Below, piece after piece: positions 41,590 through 50,056 of a stretch of 64,000 nucleotides of DNA (positions are counted from its first letter, which is position 1; every line of letters begins with the position of its first letter). A program made the position numbers and the translations under genes. The notes under the pieces were generated by a model. It made no database searches. It saw nothing but the letters and a program-made list of their open reading frames with translations, and was not told where the DNA came from. The stretch is from NCBI RefSeq assembly GCF_004138205.1, contig NZ_RXNQ01000037.1, positions 1-64,000 of the forward strand, read 5' to 3'. The stretch comes from Pedobacter sp. SYP-B3415. GTDB taxonomy: Bacteria; Bacteroidota; Bacteroidia; Sphingobacteriales; Sphingobacteriaceae.

Positions 41590-43185
41590 ATGGAAAAAAT
41601 AAATGTTTTACTGGTCGACGACCGACCGGAAAACATCGTTGCGCTGGAGGCGTTGCTTGAACGCCCCGATATCAACATTATATCTACCACGCTGCCAAAT
41701 GAGGCATTGCGTATTTGCTGGGAAAAGGACATTGCGATTGCGCTCATAGATGTGCAGATGCCTGAAATGGACGGATTCGAACTCGTCGAAATCCTGAAAA
41801 GCAACCCGCGTACGCAAGAGATCCTGTTCATTTTTGTTACCGCAATTTCCAAGGAAACTAAATACGCCGTTAAGGGACTCAATGCCGGCGCAGTCGACTA
41901 TCTGTATAAACCGCTCGATCCATTTGTTACTTCGGCTAAGGTCGATTCCTTTATTCAGCTGGTCCGGGTTCAACGCGAACTTCGCCAAAAAAACGCGCTG
42001 CTTGAAAAAGCCCGCAAAGACCTCACTATAGCTAAAGAAGACGCGGAACAGGGTAAACGCACAAAGGAGAATTTCCTGGCCAATATGAGCCATGAGATCC
42101 GTACGCCGATAAACGGAATTATCGGACTTGTTTCCCTGCTTCAGAAGAGCGACCTTCCTCCTGCCGAACAGGAAATGCTGGAGCTGTTGAAAGTCTCATC
42201 AGATTCTTTACTGGGTGTAATCAATGATATCCTGGATCTGTCTAAAATTGAATCCGGGAAATTCCGCATCAGCCTTTCAGAAAATGATATAAAAAAGGTT
42301 TGTGAAGCGGTTATCAACCTGCTGAACATCCGCGCCCGCGAAAAAGAGATCAGTCTTGATTTTGTACATGATGCGGCCCTGCCGCAAACGGTTATGCTCG
42401 ACTCGCTACGCCTAAACCAGATCCTGATGAACCTGATCGGCAATGCGATCAAATTTACCGGATCCGGGGGTTCTGTATCGCTGCATACGAGGCTACTTGA
42501 TAAAAAAGGAAACAATGTGCAGGTTCAGTTTGTGGTAACCGACACCGGCATTGGTATTGCCCGGGAAAATCTTTCCCGCATCTTTGATACATTTGAACAG
42601 GCCGACGATCAGACCACAGTACGGTTTGGCGGAACAGGTCTCGGTCTTTCAATCGTTAAGAAATTATCTGAACTGATGGGAGGTGTATTGCATGTTGAAA
42701 GCGAAATAGGAAAAGGCAGCAGCTTTTCATTTACAAACTGGTACGAAATCGTGGATAAGACCGAACCTAAACCTGTTAACAGAAGCGATGGCGGCCTGCC
42801 AAGGTTGACAGGTTTACGCGTGCTTGTGGCCGAAGATAATGCCATTAACAAGTTCCTTATTTTAAAGATCCTGAAAGACTGGGATATTCAGGCGGTTGCC
42901 GTCGACAACGGACAGCAGGCGGTTGACAAACTTGCCGAAGACGGTTATGATATCGTGCTGATGGACACCTACATGCCGGTTATGAACGGCCTCGACGCCA
43001 TCAGGCTGATACGCAGCGGTCACCTTCCGGGTAAAGAACGTATCCCGATCATTACCTTCTCGGCGGCTGTGATGGAAACGGATCGTGAGAATGCAATTCA
43101 GGCAGGCGCAGACGATATTCTGGGCAAACCTTTTGATCAGGATATCCTTCACCAGAAAATCAGTTTTTACACCGGCCGCAGTTAG
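41590..43185 (+). CDS. hybrid histidine kinase, receiver - kinase - receiver
   Basis: 531 aa soluble protein. An N-terminal receiver (D54 in LIDVQMPEMDGF) is followed by a short helix, HisKA with H168 in NMSHEIRTPINGI, and HATPase (NLIGNAIKFTGSGG, DTGIGI, GGTGLGLSIVKKL). A C-terminal receiver follows (D459 in LMDTYMPVMNGL). It has no membrane helix, so it should act downstream of a membrane partner, probably the larger hybrid kinase two genes before. The ATG at 41590 is chosen over the TTG at 41572. It is convergent with pth; only 2 nt separate the stop codons. Confidence 0.92.
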   Translation: MEKINVLLVDDRPENIVALEALLERPDINIISTTLPNEALRICWEKDIAIALIDVQMPEMDGFELVEILKSNPRTQEILFIFVTAISKETKYAVKGLNAGAVDYLYKPLDPFVTSAKVDSFIQLVRVQRELRQKNALLEKARKDLTIAKEDAEQGKRTKENFLANMSHEIRTPINGIIGLVSLLQKSDLPPAEQEMLELLKVSSDSLLGVINDILDLSKIESGKFRISLSENDIKKVCEAVINLLNIRAREKEISLDFVHDAALPQTVMLDSLRLNQILMNLIGNAIKFTGSGGSVSLHTRLLDKKGNNVQVQFVVTDTGIGIARENLSRIFDTFEQADDQTTVRFGGTGLGLSIVKKLSELMGGVLHVESEIGKGSSFSFTNWYEIVDKTEPKPVNRSDGGLPRLTGLRVLVAEDNAINKFLILKILKDWDIQAVAVDNGQQAVDKLAEDGYDIVLMDTYMPVMNGLDAIRLIRSGHLPGKERIPIITFSAAVMETDRENAIQAGADDILGKPFDQDILHQKISFYTGRS

Positions 43186-43187
43186 GG

Positions 43188-43748
43188 CTATTTGTTAAAG
43201 TCTGTCATGGTCCTGGCAGGGCCAATTGTTACAAAACTTTTGATAAGCTCTACACTTCTGTCGATCAGTGCCGGCAGTTCGGCCTGTTCATCACGGTCAA
43301 AACGCGAAAGAACAAAATCTGCCTGTCTGCCTTTGGGGAAGTTGTCGCCTATTCCGAAGCGAAGCCGCGCATAGTTCTGTCCGCCGCATACAGATTCGAT
43401 GCTTTTCAGGCCGTTATGCCCGGCGCTGCTGCCCTGTAGTTTCAGCCTGAGTTTGCCAAGCGGCAGGGCAAGATCATCTACGATGACCAGAACGTTCTCA
43501 GGTGCAATTTTAAGGTCATGCATCCAGTAATTCACTGCCTTCCCGCTCAGGTTCATATACGTGGTTGGCTTAATGACATGCAATTTTTTGCCTTTGTAAG
43601 CTACTTCTGCATAGTAGGCCAGCTTAAGATTCTCGAAGCTGCCCTCCAGTTCGCCTACCAGCTGATCGACAATATCAAAACCAATGTTATGGCGGGTATG
43701 TGCGTATTCTGCCCCAATGTTCCCGAGGCCTACAATAAGGTATTTCAT
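43188..43748 (-). CDS. pth: peptidyl-tRNA hydrolase
   Basis: 186 aa enzyme that frees tRNA from peptidyl-tRNA dropped by stalled ribosomes. The catalytic H20 lies in HTRHNIGF; the N-terminal LIVGLGNIGAEY, the TYMNLSGKAVNYW segment and VIVDDLALPLGKLRLKLQGSSAGHNGLKSI are all family signatures. It follows rplY on the same strand, after that gene's terminator, in the common prs-rplY-pth order. Length is standard. Confidence 0.96.
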   Translation of the reverse strand: MKYLIVGLGNIGAEYAHTRHNIGFDIVDQLVGELEGSFENLKLAYYAEVAYKGKKLHVIKPTTYMNLSGKAVNYWMHDLKIAPENVLVIVDDLALPLGKLRLKLQGSSAGHNGLKSIESVCGGQNYARLRFGIGDNFPKGRQADFVLSRFDRDEQAELPALIDRSVELIKSFVTIGPARTMTDFNK

Positions 43749-43818
43749 TTCTTATAAATTCTGCAATGCAGGTTTCTGCAAATGTAACAAGCGCCGCCGA
43801 TGCAGCAAATCACCGCAT

Positions 43819-43845
43819 AAAAAAACAGCACCGTTACCGGTGCTG
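43819..43845 (-). terminator. intrinsic terminator of rplY
   Basis: CAGCACCG/CGGTGCTG with a GTAA loop is followed on the minus strand by seven T residues. It lies between rplY and pth, so pth needs read-through or its own promoter. Confidence 0.85.
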
Positions 43846-43872
43846 CTCCTGTGGCTGATTGCCAAAGAGGAA

Positions 43873-44451
43873 TTATTTTCCTTTTGCTTCGTTTTCAGCT
43901 TGTTTCAACGCTCTTGACATACCTACAGATACGATCGTATCTTCAGGCGTGTTGGTAATCACGTAGCTCTCGGTTTTGATATCGCGAACACGGATCAGGT
44001 GACCAACTTCCATTGAAGAAATATCAACTTCTACGTTTTGCGGCATGTCTTTCGGAAGCGCTTTTACACGCAGTTTACGCAGCTTCTGGATCATCTTACC
44101 ACCCATTTTAACACCCGGAGATGTGCCGGTCAGTTTAACAGGGATTTCCATGTTGATCTGTTTGTCATCGAACAACTGAAGAAAATCCACGTGCAGCAAC
44201 TGGTCGGTCAGTGGGTGAAATTGCAGTTCCTTGATAATGGCTTTTGCTTTGGTACCGTTCAGGTCGATCTCAACAAAGTTTGCATCTGGTGTGTAGATTG
44301 CGTCTTTCAGATCTGTAGTTACAACTGCGAAGTGCTGTTGTTCTTTACCACCATACAATACCGCAGGCACTTTACCTTCGTAGCGCAGTTCCTTGGCATC
44401 GCGTTTCCCTACGTTCTCTCTTGGAGAACCGCTAATTGCGATTGTTTTCAT
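43873..44451 (-). CDS. rplY: 50S ribosomal protein L25/general stress protein Ctc
   Basis: 192 aa, the long (Ctc) form: an N-terminal L25 domain that binds 5S rRNA (about 1-92; ISGSPRENVGKRDAKELR, VPAVLYGG, VDFLQL) plus a C-terminal beta domain (KLTGTSPGVKMGGKM, VDISSMEVGHLIRVRDI). Part of the large ribosomal subunit. It lies 56 bp downstream of prs. Confidence 0.95.
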   Translation of the reverse strand: MKTIAISGSPRENVGKRDAKELRYEGKVPAVLYGGKEQQHFAVVTTDLKDAIYTPDANFVEIDLNGTKAKAIIKELQFHPLTDQLLHVDFLQLFDDKQINMEIPVKLTGTSPGVKMGGKMIQKLRKLRVKALPKDMPQNVEVDISSMEVGHLIRVRDIKTESYVITNTPEDTIVSVGMSRALKQAENEAKGK

Positions 44452-44507
44452 TGTTATATATTTATTTATTGATAATACTCTTTTGCGGCAAACATCCGGC
44501 CGGCGGA

Positions 44508-45449
44508 TTAAACTTTAAACAGATCACTGATCGAACCATGCTCATTTACATTCGCAATAGCCCGGGCAAACAGATCGGCGGTGCTCAGCACCCGGATCTT
44601 ATCGCTCGTTCTTTTTACAGGTATTGTATCTGTAACGATCAATTCAGAAAGCATTGAATTTTCGACGGTTTCAATCGCCTTTCCGGATAATACGGCGTGT
44701 GTACACACAGCGCGAACGCTTTTAGCACCGTTTTCCATGATCAGCGCTGCTGCTTTAGACAAGGTTCCGGCGGTATCGCAAATGTCGTCTATCAGTACGA
44801 TATCCTGGCCTGTTACATCGCCAATGATTGACATTGACTCTACCTCGTTTGCTCTCTTGCGGCGCTTATCGCAGATAACCACTTCCGCATTAAAAAACTT
44901 GGCAAATGTACGTGCCCGGTAAGAACCACCCATATCAGGCGAGGCGATGGTCAGGTTTTCCAGACCCAGACTCTTGATATAAGGAACAAAGATAACCGAC
45001 CCATCGAGGTGATCTACCGGGATATCAAAAAATCCCTGGATCTGCGCAGCATGAAGGTCCATGGTCATGATCCGGTGAATACCTGCCGATCGAAGCAGAT
45101 TAGCCACCAGTTTGGCACCGATTGCAACCCGTGGCTTATCTTTACGGTCTTGTCTGGCTAAGCCATAATAAGGAACTACGGCAGTAATGTAATGGGCCGA
45201 AGCGCGCTTTGCAGCATCGACCATTAAAAGCAGTTCGATCAGGTTATCTGAAGGCTGACAGGTAGACTGGATGAGAAATACATCGCAACCGCGAACAGAT
45301 TCATCAAATGAAGGTTGAAATTCCCCGTCGCTGAATTTGCTGAGTGTTGTGGCACCTAATGGCTTACCGTATTGCTCGGCAATTTTCTGGGCCAGATCCT
45401 TCGTGCCGGAACCGGCAAAAAGTTTAACGGGGTTAAATTGCAATGGCAT
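44508..45449 (-). CDS. prs: ribose-phosphate pyrophosphokinase (PRPP synthetase)
   Basis: 313 aa class I enzyme that makes PRPP from ribose 5-phosphate and ATP for nucleotide, His and Trp synthesis. The VFLIQSTCQPSDNLIELLLM, YGLARQDRKDKPR and MDLHAAQIQGFFDIPVDHL segments and the PRPP loop VLIDDICDTAGTL are intact. It begins just after the terminator of tRNA-Gln, and its own promoter is not obvious. Partial read-through from the tRNA promoter is possible. Confidence 0.96.
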   Translation of the reverse strand: MPLQFNPVKLFAGSGTKDLAQKIAEQYGKPLGATTLSKFSDGEFQPSFDESVRGCDVFLIQSTCQPSDNLIELLLMVDAAKRASAHYITAVVPYYGLARQDRKDKPRVAIGAKLVANLLRSAGIHRIMTMDLHAAQIQGFFDIPVDHLDGSVIFVPYIKSLGLENLTIASPDMGGSYRARTFAKFFNAEVVICDKRRKRANEVESMSIIGDVTGQDIVLIDDICDTAGTLSKAAALIMENGAKSVRAVCTHAVLSGKAIETVENSMLSELIVTDTIPVKRTSDKIRVLSTADLFARAIANVNEHGSISDLFKV

Positions 45450-45472
45450 GATGTCTGTCTATCAATGCAGTT

Positions 45473-45512
45473 AAAAAAAAACGGATCATGTGGTTGTAAC
45501 ATACACGATCCG
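45473..45512 (-). terminator. intrinsic terminator after tRNA-Gln
   Basis: CGGATC (45482-45487) pairs with GATCCG (45507-45512), extended by GTGT/ACAT pairing, and nine T residues follow on the minus strand. It ends 23 nt before the prs start codon. Confidence 0.75.
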
Positions 45513-45527
45513 ATAATTTAAATTTTG

Positions 45528-45598
45528 TTGCCCGACCTGGATTCGAACCAAGACGCACGGTACCAAAAACCGTTGTACTACCCTTATACTATCGGGCA
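45528..45598 (-). tRNA. tRNA-Gln (anticodon TTG)
   Basis: The minus strand folds into a full cloverleaf. The acceptor stem is TGCCCGA/TCGGGCA, the D arm GTAT...GTAC. The anticodon stem ACGGT/ACCGT has loop TTTTGGT (anticodon TTG), and the T arm is CTGG-like with loop TTCGAAT. The discriminator base is A, and CCA is not encoded. It has its own promoter upstream and a terminator downstream. Confidence 0.93.
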
Positions 45599-45634
45599 AA
45601 CTGCCATTTAAAAGGAGGTCTCTTAAACGGAATG

Positions 45635-45666
45635 CAAATCTAGGCAGCTTATTTCATATCTGCAAA
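45635..45666 (-). promoter_or_regulatory. promoter of tRNA-Gln
   Basis: On the minus strand TTTG (45663-45666), a 20-nt spacer and TAGATTTG (45635-45642) match the Bacteroidota consensus. Transcription would start about 34 nt before the mature tRNA. Confidence 0.65.
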
Positions 45667-45814
45667 TATGTTTTAAAATAATTTAACGTTTGTTGATTTT
45701 GAGGCGGTTGCAGCTGTCCATGCCTCAAAAACCTAGAAGGTTTGAACTAAATTCTTTATTTTCGGCAGCACTTTCTGTACTGAAACAGGACGTGTCATTA
45801 TTACTTTATAGAAA

Positions 45815-48800
45815 ATGAACTATACGAAAACGAACAATATCGCCGGTTGGGCCTGTTTTGTGATCGCTACCTTGTCTTACGTCCTTACGCTCGAACCTTC
45901 AGTGAGCTTCTGGGACTGCGGTGAATTTATTGCTTCGGCACTTCGCATGCAGGTGGTACACCAGCCCGGTGCCCCGCTGTTCCTGATGATCCAGCGGTTT
46001 TTCTCCATCTTCGCCGGGGGTGACCTGACCAAAATTGCCTGGTGGATGAACTTCGGGTCGGCTGCTGCCAGTGGCGCAACCATCCTGTTCCTGTTCTGGA
46101 CCATCACTGCGCTGGCAAAAAAGGTACTGATCAAACCGGGTGAAACGATCAGTACAGGGAATATGGTGTCTATTATAGGCGCCGGACTGGTAGGTGCACT
46201 GGCGTATACCTATTCTGACAGTTTCTGGTTCTCGGCGGTTGAATCTGAAGTATATGCCCTTTCTTCGCTGTTTACCGCGATTGTATTCTGGGCAATTCTG
46301 AAATGGGAAGCTCATGCAGATGAGCCCCGCGCAGACCGCTGGTTGCTTTTTATTGCCTACATTATGGGGCTTTCTATCGGCATTCACCTGCTTAACCTGC
46401 TTACTGTACCTGCAATCGCGTTTGTTTATTATTTTAAGCGGTTTAAAACGCATACAACTTCGGGTATGTTTAAAACCTTCCTGGTTGGTTGCCTGATCCT
46501 TGGTATTATTCAGTATGGCGTTATTCAGTACCTGGTTTCATTCGGTGCTTATTTTGATCTGTTTTTTGTGAATACCCTCGGACTGGGTTTTGGTACCGGT
46601 GTGTTATTTTTTGCGGTGCTGCTTATCGGGGCACTGGTATGGGGCATCAGGTACTCGATCAAACACCAGATGAAAATCCTTAACCTATCATTGTTGTCAC
46701 TGGTGCTGATCATTTTCGGCTATGCCTCATTTGCCATGATTATTATCCGCGCCAAGGCCGACCCTAACCTGAACAACAGCGATCCTGACAATGCTTTCTC
46801 TTTCCTCAGCTACCTGAACCGCGAACAATACGGCGATCGGCCGCTTCTTTTCGGACCTAACTTTAACTCCGAGAAAACGGGGATTGAAGAAGGAAAAACG
46901 CTGTACCGCAAAGGGAAAGAAAAGTATGAGTCTGCCGGTAAAAAGACAGATTACAAATATGACAGTACGACACCGCTGCCACGCATGTACAGCGATCAGG
47001 GCGGTCATCCGGAATTCTATAAGGAATGGATGCGCATGGCAGACGATCAGAAACCTACGTTGATTCATAACGTCGGTTTCCTGTTCTCCTACCAGATCGG
47101 CTACATGTATATGCGTTATTTCTTTTGGAATTTTGTTGGCCGCCAGAATGATGAGCAGGGCCAGGGAAGTACCTTTGAAGGGAACTGGATTACCGGTGTA
47201 AAGGCACTAGATGCTGCGCGCCTGGGTAACCAGGACAACCTGCCGCCGTCTATCAAAGAAAGCAATGCACACAATAAGTTTTATGGCCTTCCGCTTATTT
47301 TGGGCCTGATCGGTATTTTCTGGCACTTTAAACGCGATGCGAGGAACGCAGGTATCGTCGGACTCCTGTTCTTTTTCACCGGGATTGCCATTGTACTTTA
47401 CCTGAACCAGAAACCACTTGAGCCACGCGAACGTGATTATGCTTATGCCGGCTCGTTTTACGCTTACGCCATCTGGATCGGACTTGGCGTCATTGCGCTC
47501 AGAGAATGGTTATTCAAAAAACTAAGTCCCGCTACGGGTGCTGGTATAGCCGTTGTTATCGGACTGTTTGCCGCCCCGGTTATCATGGCTGCAGAAGGCT
47601 GGGATGACCATGACCGCTCTACCAAGCTGGTTGCCCATGATATTGCCTATGACTACCTTCAGTCATGCGCGCCCAATGCAATCATCTTCACATACGGAGA
47701 TAACGATACTTACCCGCTTTGGTACATTCAGGAGGTTGAAAATGTAAGACCTGATGTGCGTATCGTAAACCTAAGCCTCTTTGATACCGACTGGTACATC
47801 AACGGCATGAAGCAGAAGCAGAACGAATCTGCGCCGTTGCCGATCAGCATGAAAGAGGAACAATACGTTCAGGGAAACCGGGATGTGATGTATTACCAGG
47901 ATTACAAAATTGCGCAAAGCCAGGAGTTGAAAGACGTTGTCGATTTTCTTCTTTCCGATGCTGAAGAAGCGAAGATCTCACTTCAGGATGGCAGCAAAAC
48001 CAACTTTATCCCAACCAAAAAGTTTAAGATTACAGTTAATCCTGAGGAAGTGATCGCATCAGGAACCGTTCCGGCAAGTCAGCGCGACCGCATAGCCCCT
48101 GAAATTGACTGGACATTTAACAAAAACTATGTAACTAAAGGCTCGCTGGCTATGTTTGACATCCTGGCGCACAATAAATGGAAACGCCCGATTTATTTTG
48201 CTACGACAGTTCCGTCAGAACAATTCAACGGTCTTGACAACTATCTTTATAACGAGGGTTTAGCCTTACGGCTGATGCCATTCAAGCCTGATACCGCGGC
48301 AGCCGAGCGCGGCGAACTGGTTAATACAGACGCCATGTACAACCACGTGATGAACAAATTCAGATGGGGCAACATGACCACTGCAAAGTACCTGGACCCG
48401 CAGTCTTCTGACGATACATTTATCATGACGAGCATGTTTAACAACCTGATCTCGGCACTGATCAGGGAAGGCAGAACTGCTGATGCGCTGAAGGCCGTTG
48501 CTAAATATGAGCAGGTGATTCCGAAAAAGTTCTACAGCATGAATTCTGTTATAGGCAAGTATTACATGGCTGAGAACCTGTATACACTGAACCAGACGAA
48601 CAAAGCAAACGAACTGGTTAAAGCCACGGCAGACTTCATTAAAAAAGAGCTTACTTATCTTGCTGATATTTCACAAAGCAAAAACAGCCTTACCGGCAGC
48701 CAGAATGTACAGCGTGGTCTGTACATATTCAACATGATGGTTCAGGCAGCAGCAAAAAATAACCAGACAAAGCTAAGCACCCAGCTGGAAAAAGATTTTA

Positions 48801-48841
48801 TGGCGCTGCAGAGCAGATTTGCCATGTACTTCTCTGAATAA
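45815..48841 (+). CDS. DUF2723 membrane protein (GT117-like, mannosyltransferase fold)
   Basis: 1008 aa. The N-terminal half is a multi-spanning membrane region with the DUF2723 hallmark SVSFWDCGEFIASALRMQ. Its acidic Asp-Cys-Gly-Glu set lies in the first external loop, as in protein O-mannosyltransferase-type GT-C enzymes. About ten helices run to residue 600. A soluble C-terminal region of about 400 residues (YGDNDTYPLWYIQEVENVRPDVRIVN...) follows, with TPR-like helices near the end. It probably transfers a lipid-linked sugar outside the inner membrane, perhaps in the O-glycosylation of exported proteins known in Bacteroidota; this is inference. Confidence 0.82.
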   Translation: MNYTKTNNIAGWACFVIATLSYVLTLEPSVSFWDCGEFIASALRMQVVHQPGAPLFLMIQRFFSIFAGGDLTKIAWWMNFGSAAASGATILFLFWTITALAKKVLIKPGETISTGNMVSIIGAGLVGALAYTYSDSFWFSAVESEVYALSSLFTAIVFWAILKWEAHADEPRADRWLLFIAYIMGLSIGIHLLNLLTVPAIAFVYYFKRFKTHTTSGMFKTFLVGCLILGIIQYGVIQYLVSFGAYFDLFFVNTLGLGFGTGVLFFAVLLIGALVWGIRYSIKHQMKILNLSLLSLVLIIFGYASFAMIIIRAKADPNLNNSDPDNAFSFLSYLNREQYGDRPLLFGPNFNSEKTGIEEGKTLYRKGKEKYESAGKKTDYKYDSTTPLPRMYSDQGGHPEFYKEWMRMADDQKPTLIHNVGFLFSYQIGYMYMRYFFWNFVGRQNDEQGQGSTFEGNWITGVKALDAARLGNQDNLPPSIKESNAHNKFYGLPLILGLIGIFWHFKRDARNAGIVGLLFFFTGIAIVLYLNQKPLEPRERDYAYAGSFYAYAIWIGLGVIALREWLFKKLSPATGAGIAVVIGLFAAPVIMAAEGWDDHDRSTKLVAHDIAYDYLQSCAPNAIIFTYGDNDTYPLWYIQEVENVRPDVRIVNLSLFDTDWYINGMKQKQNESAPLPISMKEEQYVQGNRDVMYYQDYKIAQSQELKDVVDFLLSDAEEAKISLQDGSKTNFIPTKKFKITVNPEEVIASGTVPASQRDRIAPEIDWTFNKNYVTKGSLAMFDILAHNKWKRPIYFATTVPSEQFNGLDNYLYNEGLALRLMPFKPDTAAAERGELVNTDAMYNHVMNKFRWGNMTTAKYLDPQSSDDTFIMTSMFNNLISALIREGRTADALKAVAKYEQVIPKKFYSMNSVIGKYYMAENLYTLNQTNKANELVKATADFIKKELTYLADISQSKNSLTGSQNVQRGLYIFNMMVQAAAKNNQTKLSTQLEKDFMALQSRFAMYFSE

Positions 48842-48860
48842 AGGGTCAGTATAATTTGTT

Positions 48861-48892
48861 AAAAAAGCCGGCCGGAATGCCGGCTTTTTTTT
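48861..48892 (+). terminator. intrinsic terminator of the DUF2723 gene
   Basis: AAAAAAGCCGGC and GCCGGCTTTTTTTT pair around a 6-nt loop. The flanking A and T runs would allow it to work in both directions. Confidence 0.87.
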
Positions 48893-48955
48893 ATGCGGCA
48901 GTTTGTGAATTTCCCGGCGGGGGGGTGTCTATTCTGCTCTCTTCGTGTTTCAGCC

Positions 48956-48986
48956 AAAAAGAAAAGGTCCGGATATCTCCGGACCT
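48956..48986 (-). terminator. intrinsic terminator of accA
   Basis: On the minus strand AGGTCCGG/CCGGACCT with a 6-nt loop is followed by TTTCTTTTT. It lies 24 nt after the accA stop. Confidence 0.8.
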
Positions 48987-49010
48987 TTAGCTATATGCTT
49001 TAGTTTCTGT

Positions 49011-49973
49011 TTATTCCTGAACTACGCCCATTGAGCAGAACTTATCAATGCGGCTGGAAATCAAACTGTCTGTTTTCTCTTTGCCAAGCGTTTTAAGATC
49101 TTTCAGAATGGTATCTTTCAATGTGGCTGCGATAGCTTCGGGATCCTGATGTGCCCCGCCCAGAGGCTCAGGAACAATCCCATCGATCAGTCCGTTCTTA
49201 AACATATCGTTCGAGGTCAGTTTAAGGCAGTCGGCGGCTTTTTCCTTGAAATCCCAGCTGCGCCATAGAATGGACGAGCACGACTCCGGTGAGATAACTG
49301 AGTACCACGTATGTTCAAGCATGTACACCTTATCTCCGATGCCTATACCAAGTGCTCCGCCAGATGCGCCCTCTCCGACAACAAAACACAGGATCGGAAC
49401 ACGCAAAACAGACATTTCGAGCAGATTACGTGCAATCGCTTCACCTTGCCCCCGCTCTTCAGCTTCGAGTCCCGGGTAAGCACCCATCGTATCAATGAAT
49501 GTGATGACCGGCTTGTTGAACTTCTCGGCGAGCTTCATCAGACGAAGTGCCTTACGGTAACCTTCAGGATTTGCCATGCCGAAATTTCGGAACTGACGTT
49601 CTTTCGTGTTTTTTCCTTTCTGGTGACCGATGATCATGACGTGTTCACCGCCGATGGTACCGAAACCACCTACAATGGCTTTGTCGTCTTTAACGGTACG
49701 GTCACCGTGCAGTTCGATGAAATCGTCGCAGATCATGTTGATGTAGTCAAGCGTCTGCGGACGGTCAGGATGCCTTGACATCTGCACTTTCTGCCATCCT
49801 GTAAGATTACTGTAAAGAACAGAACTGGTCTGGTCAAGACGGCCTTCCAGCTCTTCGAGCGTAGCCGACATATCGACCTTCGTCTTATCCGCAACTTGTT
49901 TTACCTTTTCGATCTGCTGGACCAGGTCGGCCAGTGGTTTCTCGAAATCAAATGATGTTTTGATGTATGCCAT
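49011..49973 (-). CDS. accA: acetyl-CoA carboxylase carboxyltransferase subunit alpha
   Basis: 320 aa, one half of the carboxyltransferase that moves CO2 from carboxybiotin to acetyl-CoA, making malonyl-CoA for fatty-acid synthesis. N-terminal helices (FDFEKPLADLVQQIEKVKQ) lead to the crotonase-fold domain with RPQTLDYINMICDDFIELHGDR, DTMGAYPGLEAEERGQGEAIARNL and GEGASGGALGIGIGD. AccD and the biotin subunits lie elsewhere. A single-gene unit with its own terminator. Confidence 0.96.
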   Translation of the reverse strand: MAYIKTSFDFEKPLADLVQQIEKVKQVADKTKVDMSATLEELEGRLDQTSSVLYSNLTGWQKVQMSRHPDRPQTLDYINMICDDFIELHGDRTVKDDKAIVGGFGTIGGEHVMIIGHQKGKNTKERQFRNFGMANPEGYRKALRLMKLAEKFNKPVITFIDTMGAYPGLEAEERGQGEAIARNLLEMSVLRVPILCFVVGEGASGGALGIGIGDKVYMLEHTWYSVISPESCSSILWRSWDFKEKAADCLKLTSNDMFKNGLIDGIVPEPLGGAHQDPEAIAATLKDTILKDLKTLGKEKTDSLISSRIDKFCSMGVVQE

Positions 49974-50056
49974 AATCGGGCTGTAAAATTACACATTATA
50001 TTTTATATACAATGCAAAGGCACCCAGCCCGCATAAAACTTGAAAGGCTGAACCAG

